Under the pieces are notes generated by a model. That model was not told the origin of the DNA. It did no database searches and worked only from the letters and a program-made list of their open reading frames with translations. From NCBI RefSeq assembly GCF_000758525.1, contig NZ_CP009241.1:3038001-3102000 (forward strand): 64,000 bases of DNA, given 5' to 3'. The position numbers and the translations under genes are program-made. The stretch comes from Paenibacillus sp. FSL H7-0357. Its GTDB lineage: Bacteria > Bacillota > Bacilli > Paenibacillales > Paenibacillaceae. Positions 53,875 to 61,777 of this stretch are shown piece by piece. Position 1 is the stretch's first letter. Each line of letters begins with the position of its first letter.

Positions 53875-54996
53875 TTACTGCGAGCGGACACCGGACCAGA
53901 AGGTAAGCCCGTCAAGGGGATAATCGGCTCTGCCGGAGGCCCCGGCTGCTGAACTCAAGGAGAGCTGCGTACCGCTTGACTTAAGCTTGAACAGCTGCTC
54001 AATATGATGTATTCCCGCCGGATGGGTTTCCTCATATACACTCAGGGCAACCCCGGCGGCCACTCTGGCAGTGATTGCGGATTCCCGCATTCCTTCGATA
54101 CCGGCTTCCATGACAACAGCTTTACCGCTCCGAACACCATAAGCATCAACTTTGACAGCATATTGTTCTGAACCCAGCCGAAGTTTGCCGAAAGCCTGGA
54201 CCGTGAGCTTGCGGATGACTTTGTTGCGGAAGAGGGCGGTTAAGCCGATTTTCCGCATAAAAGCGATGCCGGAGGTGGCCACCCGGGAATCAAAGCATAA
54301 ACGTGTAGCGACAGAAGGGACTTTCAAGGTATAGGGCAGGATCTGCTGATCGGAAAAAGGGAAAAGGTAGGTCTTGCGCGTTCCCGGCGTACCTCCGAAA
54401 TTCACCTGCTTGCGTTCCGTGAAGCTTCTTGCGGCAACCTTGTGTCCTTGCTCCACACGCTCAAAGGCAGAGCCGAGACTATCAACCGTCCATTCCAGGG
54501 CAGCTTGGCCGTGACTGTCGCCCAGACCCAGCATGATGGAGATGTCGATGCGCTCACGTGTATCCAGTTCATTCACCGCTTTGAGGGATAGCAGATTGGT
54601 TAAGCCGGGAGCAAGCCCCACGCTTAGAACAGCTGTACCCTTGAGCCCGGCTGCTGTGTCTCCCAGGCTCTGAAGCAGCCGGAAGTATTCCCCATTTGCC
54701 GACACATCGACATAATGGGTTCCGCTGCGCAGGCAAGCCTCCGCAAACGCGGTATCCTGCTGATCCAGGCACATGACCACCAGCTTGGTCCGCTTCAGCA
54801 GTTCTCCATCTATCGCTTCTCCCACACTAAGCCGCAGCGGCTTCACTTTGCCGTCTGTCGTCCTGCAGAATTGTTCCGCACGTTCGAGGCTTCGTCCCGC
54901 CGCATATACCACTCCAGGATGCCGTTCTCCCAGAAGCCGGCAAATTTCTGCGCCGACATGGCCATACCCGCCGACAACCACTATGTCTGTTTTCAT
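53875..54996 (-). CDS. Saccharopine dehydrogenase-like NAD(P)-binding protein
   Basis: A 373-aa oxidoreductase-like protein. The Rossmann motif VVVGGYGHVGAEICRLL lies at residues 5-21, with CLRSGTHYVDVSANGEYF near 90 and GLAPGLTNLLSLKAVNEL near 125, as in the saccharopine dehydrogenase family. The substrate is unknown; members reduce or oxidise amino-acid or opine-like imines. Its start overlaps the stop of the methyltransferase gene by 4 bp, so the two are translationally coupled and likely act in one pathway. It is convergent with the kinase gene, 14 bp away. Confidence 0.85.
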   Translation of the reverse strand: MKTDIVVVGGYGHVGAEICRLLGERHPGVVYAAGRSLERAEQFCRTTDGKVKPLRLSVGEAIDGELLKRTKLVVMCLDQQDTAFAEACLRSGTHYVDVSANGEYFRLLQSLGDTAAGLKGTAVLSVGLAPGLTNLLSLKAVNELDTRERIDISIMLGLGDSHGQAALEWTVDSLGSAFERVEQGHKVAARSFTERKQVNFGGTPGTRKTYLFPFSDQQILPYTLKVPSVATRLCFDSRVATSGIAFMRKIGLTALFRNKVIRKLTVQAFGKLRLGSEQYAVKVDAYGVRSGKAVVMEAGIEGMRESAITARVAAGVALSVYEETHPAGIHHIEQLFKLKSSGTQLSLSSAAGASGRADYPLDGLTFWSGVRSQ

Positions 54997-55724
54997 TTCG
55001 CAACCTCTTTTCCTTGCTTCACAGCGAACCAGCCATCAATCAGATAGGAGCTGAAGAAGCGTGTGACACCGGAGAACCCGCTGCTTGCGAGCAACGCTAG
55101 AAGTTCATGTTCCGGAATGGGGAAGGAGGTTTCACCGATGGAATGCTCGAACCATTCGCATTCCTGCCCGGATATCCCGCCTGCCAGCATGTGTTTTTTC
55201 CATGCCTTTAGCGGCAAGGACCCGGGGATAGAACGGACGTCCCCGCTTAAGGTTGCCACAACCAGTATCGCCCCCTCCTTAAGCCGGCTATGGATTTCTT
55301 CCAGCATCCGCTGCTTCTGTCCGGTTTCCTTGACAAAGTGAAGCACCAGCATGCATGTGGCGGCGTCAAACAGCTTGTTCTTGTCCAGTTCATCAACCGT
55401 GCTTTGCTGGAGAGTGATTTCAGCGGCCAGCTCCGTGCGCTGCATCCGCTGCCGGGCAAGCTCAAGCATCGCCGTTGACAGATCAATGCCAGTGAGCCGC
55501 CAGTGCTCATGCTGAGCGCCGAGGGTTATCAATTCTTGTCCGCCTCCGGCCCCGACAATCAGCAGGTCTGCCGGAGTTTCGCCGCCGAGGTGTGCACTCA
55601 GCAATTGCTCCATGATGTCATAGAGCAGAGGATACCCCGGTATTTTTGCAGCGATTGTTGTCTCGTAATGCTGAACATCGGGATGCTCCCAGTCTCTGGC
55701 ATGATGTAAATGTTTCTCTTGCAT
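54993..55724 (-). CDS. SAM-dependent methyltransferase
   Basis: A 243-aa class I methyltransferase. Motif I is LLIVGAGGGQELITLG (~residues 60-75), motif II TGIDLSTAML, and the middle motif FDAATCMLVLHFV. The N-terminus (RDWEHPDVQHYETTIAAKIP) is family-typical for small-molecule methylases. The substrate is not evident. It is coupled to the dehydrogenase gene and divergent from a LuxR regulator; a Fur-like inverted repeat lies in the shared promoter region. Confidence 0.85.
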   Translation of the reverse strand: MQEKHLHHARDWEHPDVQHYETTIAAKIPGYPLLYDIMEQLLSAHLGGETPADLLIVGAGGGQELITLGAQHEHWRLTGIDLSTAMLELARQRMQRTELAAEITLQQSTVDELDKNKLFDAATCMLVLHFVKETGQKQRMLEEIHSRLKEGAILVVATLSGDVRSIPGSLPLKAWKKHMLAGGISGQECEWFEHSIGETSFPIPEHELLALLASSGFSGVTRFFSSYLIDGWFAVKQGKEVAK

Positions 55725-55762
55725 GATATCTGCTCCTGTCTCTATAGCTTGAATGTGAGTTC

Positions 55763-55800
55763 TCCTGATATATAATAAGAATTATTACTAATTATCAGGA
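55763..55800. promoter_or_regulatory. Fur/PerR-like inverted repeat in divergent promoter
   Basis: TCCTGATA (55763-55770) and TATCAGGA (55793-55800) are perfect arms. Inside, TAATAAGAATTATTA (55773-55787) is a 7-1-7 type sequence like Fur and PerR boxes. It sits 38 bp or more upstream of the methyltransferase start and about 55 bp upstream of the LuxR start. Confidence 0.4.
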
Positions 55801-55820
55801 TTAAACACGGAATAGGCTAT

Positions 55821-55834
55821 CCCACATATGTGGG
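55821..55834. promoter_or_regulatory. Palindrome overlapping the LuxR leader
   Basis: CCCACATATGTGGG is a perfect 14-bp palindrome 20 bp ahead of the LuxR-type regulator start. It could be an autoregulatory operator. Confidence 0.35.
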
Positions 55835-55853
55835 ATTTGGAAAGGACATCAGG

Positions 55854-56927
55854 ATGAGCGAGGTTCTAAAAGGCTTGAGGATGCTGGAAATCAACCGGCA
55901 GGAGATGAGAATGACATCTCCGCAATACAGGGAGGCGGTAATCTCCAAGCTGCGGCAGTACATTCCGTTTACCGCTGCCTGCTGCACTACCGTGGACCCG
56001 CATACGCTGCTGTCCACCGGGGCGATCACAGAGCAGGGTCTTGAGGATCTGCACCCGCAGTTGTTTGAATATGAATATCTGCATGAGGATTATATGAAGT
56101 ATGAGCAGTTGGCCGCAGCGGCAGTGCCGGTCGCCTGTTTAAGTGGTGTAACGGAAGGGCAGCCCGGGCGGAGTGAACGTTACCGCAACGTACTCCAGCC
56201 TGCGGGCCTGGGAGACGAGCTCCGGGCTGCGCTGGTTGAAGGCGGTGGCTGCTGGGGGTTCTTAACCTTGTTCCGGTCGCAGCACGAACCTCCTTTTCAG
56301 GAGCGGGAGTGTGCGGTGATATCATCTGTTGTTCCGCTGATTGCCGGCGCACTCCGCAGCTATGCCTCCGAGCCCCCTCTGGGACGGATGGATACCGCAC
56401 CGGAGGACAGTGGAATCATGATTCTGACGGACCAGCTGCTTCCGGTCAGCGCGAATAGTGCGGCCCAATATTGGATGAACCGTCTGCAACAGCTGGAACG
56501 GTTGGATCACGGAGTTCTTCCCCGGCCGGTCAATGCCGTATGCCTGAGGGCACTTGGCGAGAATACGGAACCAGGAGGCTTGCCTTCCAAGGCGAAATTA
56601 TGCCTGCGTGTCGAGGATGGGGCTTACTTGACAGTTACGGCCAGCAGGCTTGAAGGAAGCGGCGGGAAGACGGAGCTGGCCGTTGCCTTTGTCTATGCCA
56701 AGTCCTCGGAGATCTTCCGGCTGCTGGCCGATGCCTGCCAGCTGACCGCCAGGGAGAAGCAGCTGGCCGAAATGCTCTCCCGCGGATTATCTACCAAGGA
56801 GCTGGCGGAGTCGCTGCATATTTCTGCGTACACCGTACAGGATCACCTGAAATCGATCTTCTCCAAGACCGGCGTATCCAGCCGGAGAGCGCTCATCAGC
56901 AAGCTGTTCTCACAGGGGATGGAATAG
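55854..56927 (+). CDS. LuxR-family transcriptional regulator
   Basis: A 357-aa regulator. Residues ~1-290 form an undefined sensor part with a GAF-like pattern (FTAACCTTVDPHTLL; LRAALVEGGGCWGFLTLF). The C-terminal LuxR helix-turn-helix is clear: LTAREKQLAEMLSRGLSTKE and LHISAYTVQDHLKSIF at residues ~295-350. Start at ATG 55854, behind GGAAAGGA; a GTG 24 bp upstream lies within the palindrome. It is divergent from the methyltransferase/dehydrogenase operon, which is its likely target. No phosphorylation site is seen, so it probably binds a small molecule. Confidence 0.88.
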   Translation: MSEVLKGLRMLEINRQEMRMTSPQYREAVISKLRQYIPFTAACCTTVDPHTLLSTGAITEQGLEDLHPQLFEYEYLHEDYMKYEQLAAAAVPVACLSGVTEGQPGRSERYRNVLQPAGLGDELRAALVEGGGCWGFLTLFRSQHEPPFQERECAVISSVVPLIAGALRSYASEPPLGRMDTAPEDSGIMILTDQLLPVSANSAAQYWMNRLQQLERLDHGVLPRPVNAVCLRALGENTEPGGLPSKAKLCLRVEDGAYLTVTASRLEGSGGKTELAVAFVYAKSSEIFRLLADACQLTAREKQLAEMLSRGLSTKELAESLHISAYTVQDHLKSIFSKTGVSSRRALISKLFSQGME

Positions 56928-56985
56928 CCGGTAAGCACGCTAAACAAACAGTCCCGATGCTGATACAAGGGGACTGTGCTGGCTT

Positions 56986-58122
56986 TTATAGGAGCTGCGG
57001 GATCTGGGAAGTGAAAGCAGGATGGGTCCAGTGCTTCTCGCTGCCGGGAAGATCATCGAACCATTCCGCATCCGGTGGACATTCCAGGATCATAAATTTG
57101 CCGTACTCCTGCGCTCTGGACTGATGGTATTTCAGATAGGCCTTGCCGTCTTCAATCGCCAGTATCTCGATTTTGCCGGAGGAGTGGCTCATGGATAGAC
57201 GGACTCTTTTACCCAGACCTGAGGTTCTGGCCTTGGCTTCCTCAACAATGTTGTAGACACGCTCCAGCGGCAGAACGAACTCGCGGTTGCCGGCAATGGG
57301 CCGGTTCACGAAGAAATAATAGGGAGTGACTCCGGCCCAGGACAGCCGGTCGAGCAGTTCTCCGAGTACCGCCGGATCATCGTTGATGCCTTTCAGCACC
57401 GGTGTTTGATTAACTACGATTGCCCCGGCATTATGAAGTGCTCTGAATGCTTGTTTGGCTTCGGGCGTAATTTCCCGGGGATGATTAATATGCGCCATGA
57501 CGTAAATGCGTTTGTCCTCCGATGAATAGGTACGGATTAGTTCCAGCAGTTCTTCGTCCTGATAAATGCGCATGGGATTAAATACGGGAATTTTGGAGCC
57601 CAGCCGGATAATCTTCACATGGTCAATGGATCTCAGGCTTTCGATGATGAAGCGCAGCTTGGAGGTAGAGAGAATCAGGCTGTCTCCGCCGGTAAGCAGC
57701 ACATTATTGATCTCAGGATGATTCCTGATGTATTCCAGCCCAGGAGCCACATCGGTTTGTGCTTCCTTCACATCATTGCGGAACAGGCGCTTGCGGAAGC
57801 AGTAGCGGCAGTAAGCTCCACACACCTCGGAGACAATCAGAAGGGCCGTTGTTCTGTATTTGTGCTGACATCCCGGCACTACATAATTCATTCCCTCATC
57901 GGATGCATCCCAGCAGCCGTACTCCGCAAGTTCACCTTCACTTGGAATGACGAGCCTGCGGATCGGATCACCCGGGTCATCCCAGTCGATCAGCGACAGA
58001 TAATAGTCATTGACCCGAAAGGCAAATTTGCCGGTGATCTCCTTCAGCTTTTCTTTTTCCGTTTCAGACAGCATGGCAACCTTGTTGATATCCGTTATGT
58101 ACCTTACCTTTTGCACTTGCAT
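56986..58122 (-). CDS. KamA-family radical SAM aminomutase-like protein
   Basis: A 378-aa radical SAM enzyme. The [4Fe-4S] motif CGAYCRYCF places C101, C105 and C108; LLTGGDSLILS follows. The fold and length fit the lysine 2,3-aminomutase family, though shorter than B. subtilis KamA (471 aa). The two aspartates that hold the lysine side chain in clostridial LAM (D293 in the YxCD segment and D330 in DAPGGGGK, from memory) appear here as N in YYFFVNRPIAG and S or M in LSMSHSSGKIEI, so lysine may not be the substrate. It sits alone behind a promoter, c-di-AMP riboswitch and terminator on the same strand, 80 bp downstream of the terminator. Confidence 0.85.
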   Translation of the reverse strand: MQVQKVRYITDINKVAMLSETEKEKLKEITGKFAFRVNDYYLSLIDWDDPGDPIRRLVIPSEGELAEYGCWDASDEGMNYVVPGCQHKYRTTALLIVSEVCGAYCRYCFRKRLFRNDVKEAQTDVAPGLEYIRNHPEINNVLLTGGDSLILSTSKLRFIIESLRSIDHVKIIRLGSKIPVFNPMRIYQDEELLELIRTYSSEDKRIYVMAHINHPREITPEAKQAFRALHNAGAIVVNQTPVLKGINDDPAVLGELLDRLSWAGVTPYYFFVNRPIAGNREFVLPLERVYNIVEEAKARTSGLGKRVRLSMSHSSGKIEILAIEDGKAYLKYHQSRAQEYGKFMILECPPDAEWFDDLPGSEKHWTHPAFTSQIPQLL

Positions 58123-58203
58123 CTCTCCTTGGTCTCATAGTGTGAGAAGTAAGGGAGCCTTGAGGTCGATAGCCAAACTGCTGCCAGCAGGGTCATTAGA
58201 ATA

Positions 58204-58232
58204 CAAAAAAGAGACCCTTAGCAAGGGTCTCT
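58204..58232 (-). terminator. Riboswitch expression-platform terminator
   Basis: On the minus strand: AGAGACCC-TTGCTAA-GGGTCTCT followed by TTTTTTG. It directly follows the c-di-AMP aptamer and precedes the KamA-family gene. Confidence 0.88.
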
Positions 58233-58388
58233 GGTTATGAATATACCTAAAAAAGCAGACCCATCCACTACTGACGAGGTTAGCTGACGGACTCGGGTAA
58301 GATGGTACCCTACATTCTGTGAATGATTCGCCCCAAAAGACTGGTTCCCCCGCTTTCCTGCCCAAAGGCTGGAAATTAAGCGTAGGTA
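58233..58388 (-). ncRNA. Cyclic-di-AMP riboswitch (ydaO/yuaA class)
   Basis: Minus-strand sequence carries the conserved blocks of the ydaO motif in order: CGCTTAATTTCC pairing toward GGAAAGCGGGGGAACC, TTTTGGGGCGAATC, GTAGGGTACC, and TTACCCGAGTCCGTCAGCTA followed by ACCTCGT. TACCTA near the 5' end can pair with TAGGTA near 58250 to close the aptamer (P1). A SigA-type promoter lies just upstream and a terminator just downstream, so it should act as a genetic OFF switch when c-di-AMP is high. The recognition is from remembered consensus, not from a covariance-model search. Confidence 0.88.
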
Positions 58389-58389
58389 A

Positions 58390-58419
58390 AGTATAACCCG
58401 GGAAGTTTTGAAAAGTCAA
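58390..58419 (-). promoter_or_regulatory. Promoter of the c-di-AMP riboswitch transcript
   Basis: On the minus strand: TTGACT, 18-bp spacer, TATACT. Transcription would begin near 58383, at the start of the riboswitch. Confidence 0.7.
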
Positions 58420-58823
58420 AGCTAAACTTGCCCGCGGCAAGGCATACGGGGCCAAGCCAAATCAGCAGAGTAGAAATTTTTTTTGTTGTGGGATTGCCGG
58501 TCGTTTTGAAATGCTTCATACGCAGAGTCCCGGCCGCAAGGCATAGAAACGCGAAATCCTTTGTACAGAAAGGTTTTTTTGTTTTTTTTGGTGCAAACAG
58601 GAGCGACCGGGAAAACGCTTTTTTTAGGCTTGTCCCCAGTTTCGTTTTTGTGCAATTGTAACCGCCCTCATATGATGGAAGATAAGCTGCCCCGGTTGAC
58701 GCGGCCAGAAAACCTTTGTTATGGTTTTTACAGACATACGCCAGCCGGAAGCATTTTTGGAAGCGGATTGCACGCTTTTGTGTGAGCTTAGCTTACCGGA
58801 CTACTGTGAGGGAGATGGTTGAT
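58420..58823. other. Non-coding, T-rich intergenic region
   Basis: No credible gene. It contains several T8-type runs (near 58478, 58580 and 58618) and two similar blocks, CCGCGGCAAGGCATA near 58433 and CCGCAAGGCATAGAAACGCG near 58534. The runs may be weak terminators or A/T tracts upstream of the divergent promoters. Short open frames here lack ribosome binding sites. Confidence 0.4.
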
Positions 58824-59504
58824 TTGATCAAAGGGATTATATTTGATTTTGACGGAACGATTATCGACACGGAAACAGCTTGGTACACCGCTTTTAGCGA
58901 AGCCTATGGAGAGCATGGGGTAGACCTGTCGCTGGAACAGTATTCTACTTGCATAGGCACCAGCCTTAACAGTTTTAATCCCTACGAATATTTGATGACT
59001 GACCTTAAGCTGCCTATCGACCGGATGGCATTCAGAACAGCGGTCCAGCAGAGGCACAGCAAGCTGATGGAGCTCGAACAGATGCGGCCGGGAATTCAGC
59101 AATATCTGGATGCTGCCCAGGACGCCGGACTGCGGATTGGCCTTGCTTCCAGCTCCTCTATGGACTGGGTGGAACGGCATTTGGAGCTGCTGGGCATACG
59201 CGATTATTTCGAGAGCATCCGCACCTCCGATCATGTGGAGAAGGTGAAGCCTGATCCGGAGTTGTATAACCAGGTCATGTCCTCTCTTGACATTAAACCA
59301 CATGAGGCAGTCGCTATTGAGGATTCGCCAAACGGCGCAAGAGCTGCGACTGCAGCCGGAATGTTCTGTGTGGTGATCCCGAATGCCATTACCCGTTTTC
59401 TTGAATTTGATATGCCGCATCACCAGACCGAAAGCCTAAGTCTTCTTGACTTCGATCACGTGATTTCCCGGAGCTGCTTCGAAATCTCTGATGTGCAGGT
59501 ATAA
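58824..59504 (+). CDS. HAD superfamily hydrolase (phosphatase/phosphoglucomutase-like)
   Basis: A 226-aa haloacid dehalogenase-type phosphatase of the beta-phosphoglucomutase-like group. Motif I is IIFDFDGTIIDTE at the N-terminus, motif II GLASSSSMDW, motif III Lys in VEKVKPDPELYNQ, and motif IV AIEDSPNGARAA. A cap domain lies between motifs I and II. The start is taken as TTG 58824, 8 bp after GAGGGAG; an ATG at 58815 is too close to that RBS. It may act on a sugar phosphate; its neighbour mtlD hints at hexitol-phosphate metabolism, but the two have an 87-bp gap. Confidence 0.85.
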   Translation: MIKGIIFDFDGTIIDTETAWYTAFSEAYGEHGVDLSLEQYSTCIGTSLNSFNPYEYLMTDLKLPIDRMAFRTAVQQRHSKLMELEQMRPGIQQYLDAAQDAGLRIGLASSSSMDWVERHLELLGIRDYFESIRTSDHVEKVKPDPELYNQVMSSLDIKPHEAVAIEDSPNGARAATAAGMFCVVIPNAITRFLEFDMPHHQTESLSLLDFDHVISRSCFEISDVQV

Positions 59505-59591
59505 ATCACTACGGTGTACTAATTTTCTGCGTATAACAACTATGATTCGTGAAATTTTATAGAGTTGAATTTACTAAAGGGGGACACCGAT

Positions 59592-60800
59592 TTGAGAGCC
59601 GTACATTTTGGAGCGGGCAATATTGGCCGGGGATTTATCGGTCCAGTGCTGTCAGACTCCGGTTATGAGGTTTGTTTTGTCGGAAGAAATAAGCTGAAAA
59701 TCGCTCAGCTGCAGGAACGGGGGCGCTATCCCGTTACCCTTGCCAATGATGAGCGGGACCGCTTTATTGTGGAGAATGTAACTGCCCTTCATCTGAATGA
59801 TCAGAAACAGGTGGCTCAAGCTGTTGCAGAGGCTGAGATCGTGACGACAGCGGTCGGGCTAACAGCGCTGAAAGACATTGCCGGAGCCATCGCGCAGGGT
59901 ATCGAGAACAGGCTAAACAGCAACCCCTATCCGAAGCCGCTTCATATTATTGCCTGCGAGAATGGCGTGGGAAGCAGCCAAAAGCTTAAAAATCTGGTTT
60001 ACCGCCATTTAAAGCAGCCTTTAAAGGGGCGTGCAGACCGCTGTGTCGCCTTCCCCGATGTTATGGTGGATCGCATCGTTCCTGTACAGACGCATAAAGA
60101 TCCGCTGGAAATCGTAGTGGAGCCGTTCAGTGAATGGGTCATTCCCCGCAGCGAGTTAATCGCTGATTATACGGAAATCAAAGGCGTCCATTATGTAGAC
60201 TCCCTCGATTCCTATCTTGAACGGAAGCTGTTTACGGTGAATACCGGGCATTGCAGCGCAGCGTATTTCGGTTACCTGGAGGGCTGCTCCAGCATTCAGG
60301 AGGCGATGTCCGACCCCGGAATTAAAGACCGTGTCCGTGGAGTGCTGCAGGAGACCGGCGCGTTGCTGGTCCATTTATACGGTTTTGATCCTGCGGCGCA
60401 CGACAGATATATCCATAAGATCATGGACCGGTTCATCAACCCGAACTTCAACGATAAAATATCGCGCGTAGCACGTTCCCCGCTTCGCAAGCTTTCACCA
60501 AATGACCGGCTGCTCCGGCCTGCTATGCTTGCCCATGAGCTTGGTCTAGAGACCTCGTATCTGGTGTCGGCCATTACTTCCGCACTTCTCTATGGCGACC
60601 CAAATGATCGGGAAGCCGTGCTTCTTCAGGAAGAAATTCGGACTGCCGGTTTAAGCGCAGTGCTTGCCGCCCGGTTAGGGGTTCCAGCCGAACATCCGCT
60701 TCACGGCGAAATCCTCAAGACATACCGGAGAGCCTGCTTGAGACATCCTCATATGGCCAGCAGCGGCTTTGAATCCATGGTTCAAATTCTTCGCGGCTAA
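59592..60800 (+). CDS. mtlD: Mannitol-1-phosphate 5-dehydrogenase
   Basis: A 402-aa NAD-dependent polyol dehydrogenase that converts mannitol-1-phosphate to fructose-6-phosphate. The start is TTG at 59592, giving the standard opening MRAVHFGAGNIGRGFIG, behind AAGGGGG; the frame upstream lacks an RBS. Other landmarks are IACENGVGSS near residue 120, FPDVMVDRIVP near 158, ERKLFTVNTGHCSAAYFGYL near 215 (catalytic Lys/Asn/His region) and a C-terminal helical domain. No mannitol PTS gene is in the window, so it is a detached copy. A terminator follows at 60906-60953. Confidence 0.94.
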   Translation: MRAVHFGAGNIGRGFIGPVLSDSGYEVCFVGRNKLKIAQLQERGRYPVTLANDERDRFIVENVTALHLNDQKQVAQAVAEAEIVTTAVGLTALKDIAGAIAQGIENRLNSNPYPKPLHIIACENGVGSSQKLKNLVYRHLKQPLKGRADRCVAFPDVMVDRIVPVQTHKDPLEIVVEPFSEWVIPRSELIADYTEIKGVHYVDSLDSYLERKLFTVNTGHCSAAYFGYLEGCSSIQEAMSDPGIKDRVRGVLQETGALLVHLYGFDPAAHDRYIHKIMDRFINPNFNDKISRVARSPLRKLSPNDRLLRPAMLAHELGLETSYLVSAITSALLYGDPNDREAVLLQEEIRTAGLSAVLAARLGVPAEHPLHGEILKTYRRACLRHPHMASSGFESMVQILRG

Positions 60801-60905
60801 GCTGTCCAGAAATTCGCATATCAACGGCAGTCCGAGTCATAATGCTTATGCCGGCCTGCCGTTTTAATAAGCAAAGATGGCTTTTACAGCAATCCCGCAT
60901 GTGAA

Positions 60906-60953
60906 AAAAGGACGATATCCCGGGGCCATTCGACTGCTGGATATCGTCCTTTT
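60906..60953. terminator. Bidirectional terminator between mtlD and the MarR gene
   Basis: AAAAGGACGATATCC and GGATATCGTCCTTTT form a perfect 15-bp inverted repeat with an 18-base loop. It serves the convergent genes mtlD and marR-type. Confidence 0.85.
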
Positions 60954-60979
60954 GAGTACGGCGAAGCCGTTTCCGCTTG
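60939..60979 (+). repeat. 41-bp repeat, copy 2 (after mtlD)
   Basis: GGATATCGTCCTTTTGAGTA then CGGCGAAGCCGTTTCCGCTTG. It matches 40103-40143 with three mismatches and overlaps the right arm of the terminator. Confidence 0.6.
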
Positions 60980-60993
60980 TGGCAGCAGAGGAT

Positions 60994-61488
60994 TCAGGAA
61001 GAGGGCTTGCTGAGTGTAGCAGAGCTAAGCCGATAAATCTGGTCTTCCAGAACCGTACTTGCCTTGCCCAAAAATTGTGTGATGAGTTCAAGCTCTTCTG
61101 CCGTATACGAGGAAGCAAGGTTCAGCATTTCCGAGTGAAGCTTGAGGTAGGTGCTGCTTACCTCTTCCTTATTCTCATACAACGGGACAATAATCACTTT
61201 GCGGCGGTCATTGGGATCATTTTGCCTGCGGACATACCCGCTTTTTTCAAGCCGGTCAATTAATGCGGTAACGCTGCCGGTAGTCAGCCCGGTCAGTTTG
61301 GACAGTTCCCCGGCCGTAATGGGACCTTTCTCACGCAGGATATCTACGGATAAAAAATCATTATTGTATAACCCGAGGGAAGCGGCCACGTTCTGCTGAT
61401 AGATTACCGTTCGGGTTCCCAGTCCACGCATGAGTAGGGTGAGTTGTTCCTGCAGTTCCGTAGGTTGATCTTGTTCATGACTTGACAT
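60994..61488 (-). CDS. MarR family transcriptional regulator
   Basis: A 164-aa regulator with the MarR winged helix at residues ~50-115: ITAGELSKLTGLTTGSVTAL is the recognition helix region and RRQNDPNDRRKVIIVPLYE the wing with the conserved DPxDRR. N- and C-terminal helices give the dimer interface. It has a GGAGGG RBS. The upstream region is A/T-rich and contains TAAAATATTTGATGGCATG, a possible operator. No obvious target is adjacent; the next plus-strand gene is 630 bp away, past a MITE-like repeat. Confidence 0.9.
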   Translation of the reverse strand: MSSHEQDQPTELQEQLTLLMRGLGTRTVIYQQNVAASLGLYNNDFLSVDILREKGPITAGELSKLTGLTTGSVTALIDRLEKSGYVRRQNDPNDRRKVIIVPLYENKEEVSSTYLKLHSEMLNLASSYTAEELELITQFLGKASTVLEDQIYRLSSATLSKPSS

Positions 61489-61556
61489 AAGACAACCCTC
61501 CTTCTGGAATGTTAATATCTCGATGGGCCAGATATTACAATCTTAAAATATTTGAT

Positions 61557-61692
61557 GGCATGTAATAAATTAATTTTATTTTATCGAAACCATTGATATT
61601 TTGCAAAACAAGTTCAAAATAGTGTGGACCACAGTGATTGGAACAACGGTCTGGTCGCGGACCATTCGCACCAAGTGCTCATGTCTATCCTG
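61557..61692 (-). other. Possible decayed coding fragment
   Basis: A minus-strand open stretch reads QDRHEHLVRMVRDQTVVPIT followed by VVHTILNLFCKI. It has coding character but no start, RBS or recognisable family. It could be a piece of a transposase or be chance. Confidence 0.25.
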
Positions 61693-61761
61693 TTCACCAA
61701 ACGAGGGGTGTCCCAAGCAGCCATTTCATGGCTAATGGGACGTCTCTTTTTGTTTGGTGAA
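61693..61761 (+). terminator. Nested hairpin with terminator-like tail
   Basis: Three co-axial arms: TTCACCAAAC/GTTTGGTGAA outside, GTCCCA/TGGGAC in the middle and AGCCAT/ATGGCT at the centre, with GTCTCTTTTT between the middle and outer right arms. The inner part alone looks like an intrinsic terminator for the plus strand. Confidence 0.55.
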
Positions 61762-61777
61762 ATTAATCAACTATATC

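Noticed and set aside
58376..58519. Minus-strand 47-aa frame reading MKHFKTTGNPTTKK and a hydrophobic segment
   Set aside because: It has no ribosome binding site and its 3' part overlaps the riboswitch promoter and 5' end; it is upstream of the mapped promoter, so it is unlikely to be a gene.
58478..58630. T8-type runs as rho-independent terminators
   Set aside because: No stable GC-rich stem precedes the runs.
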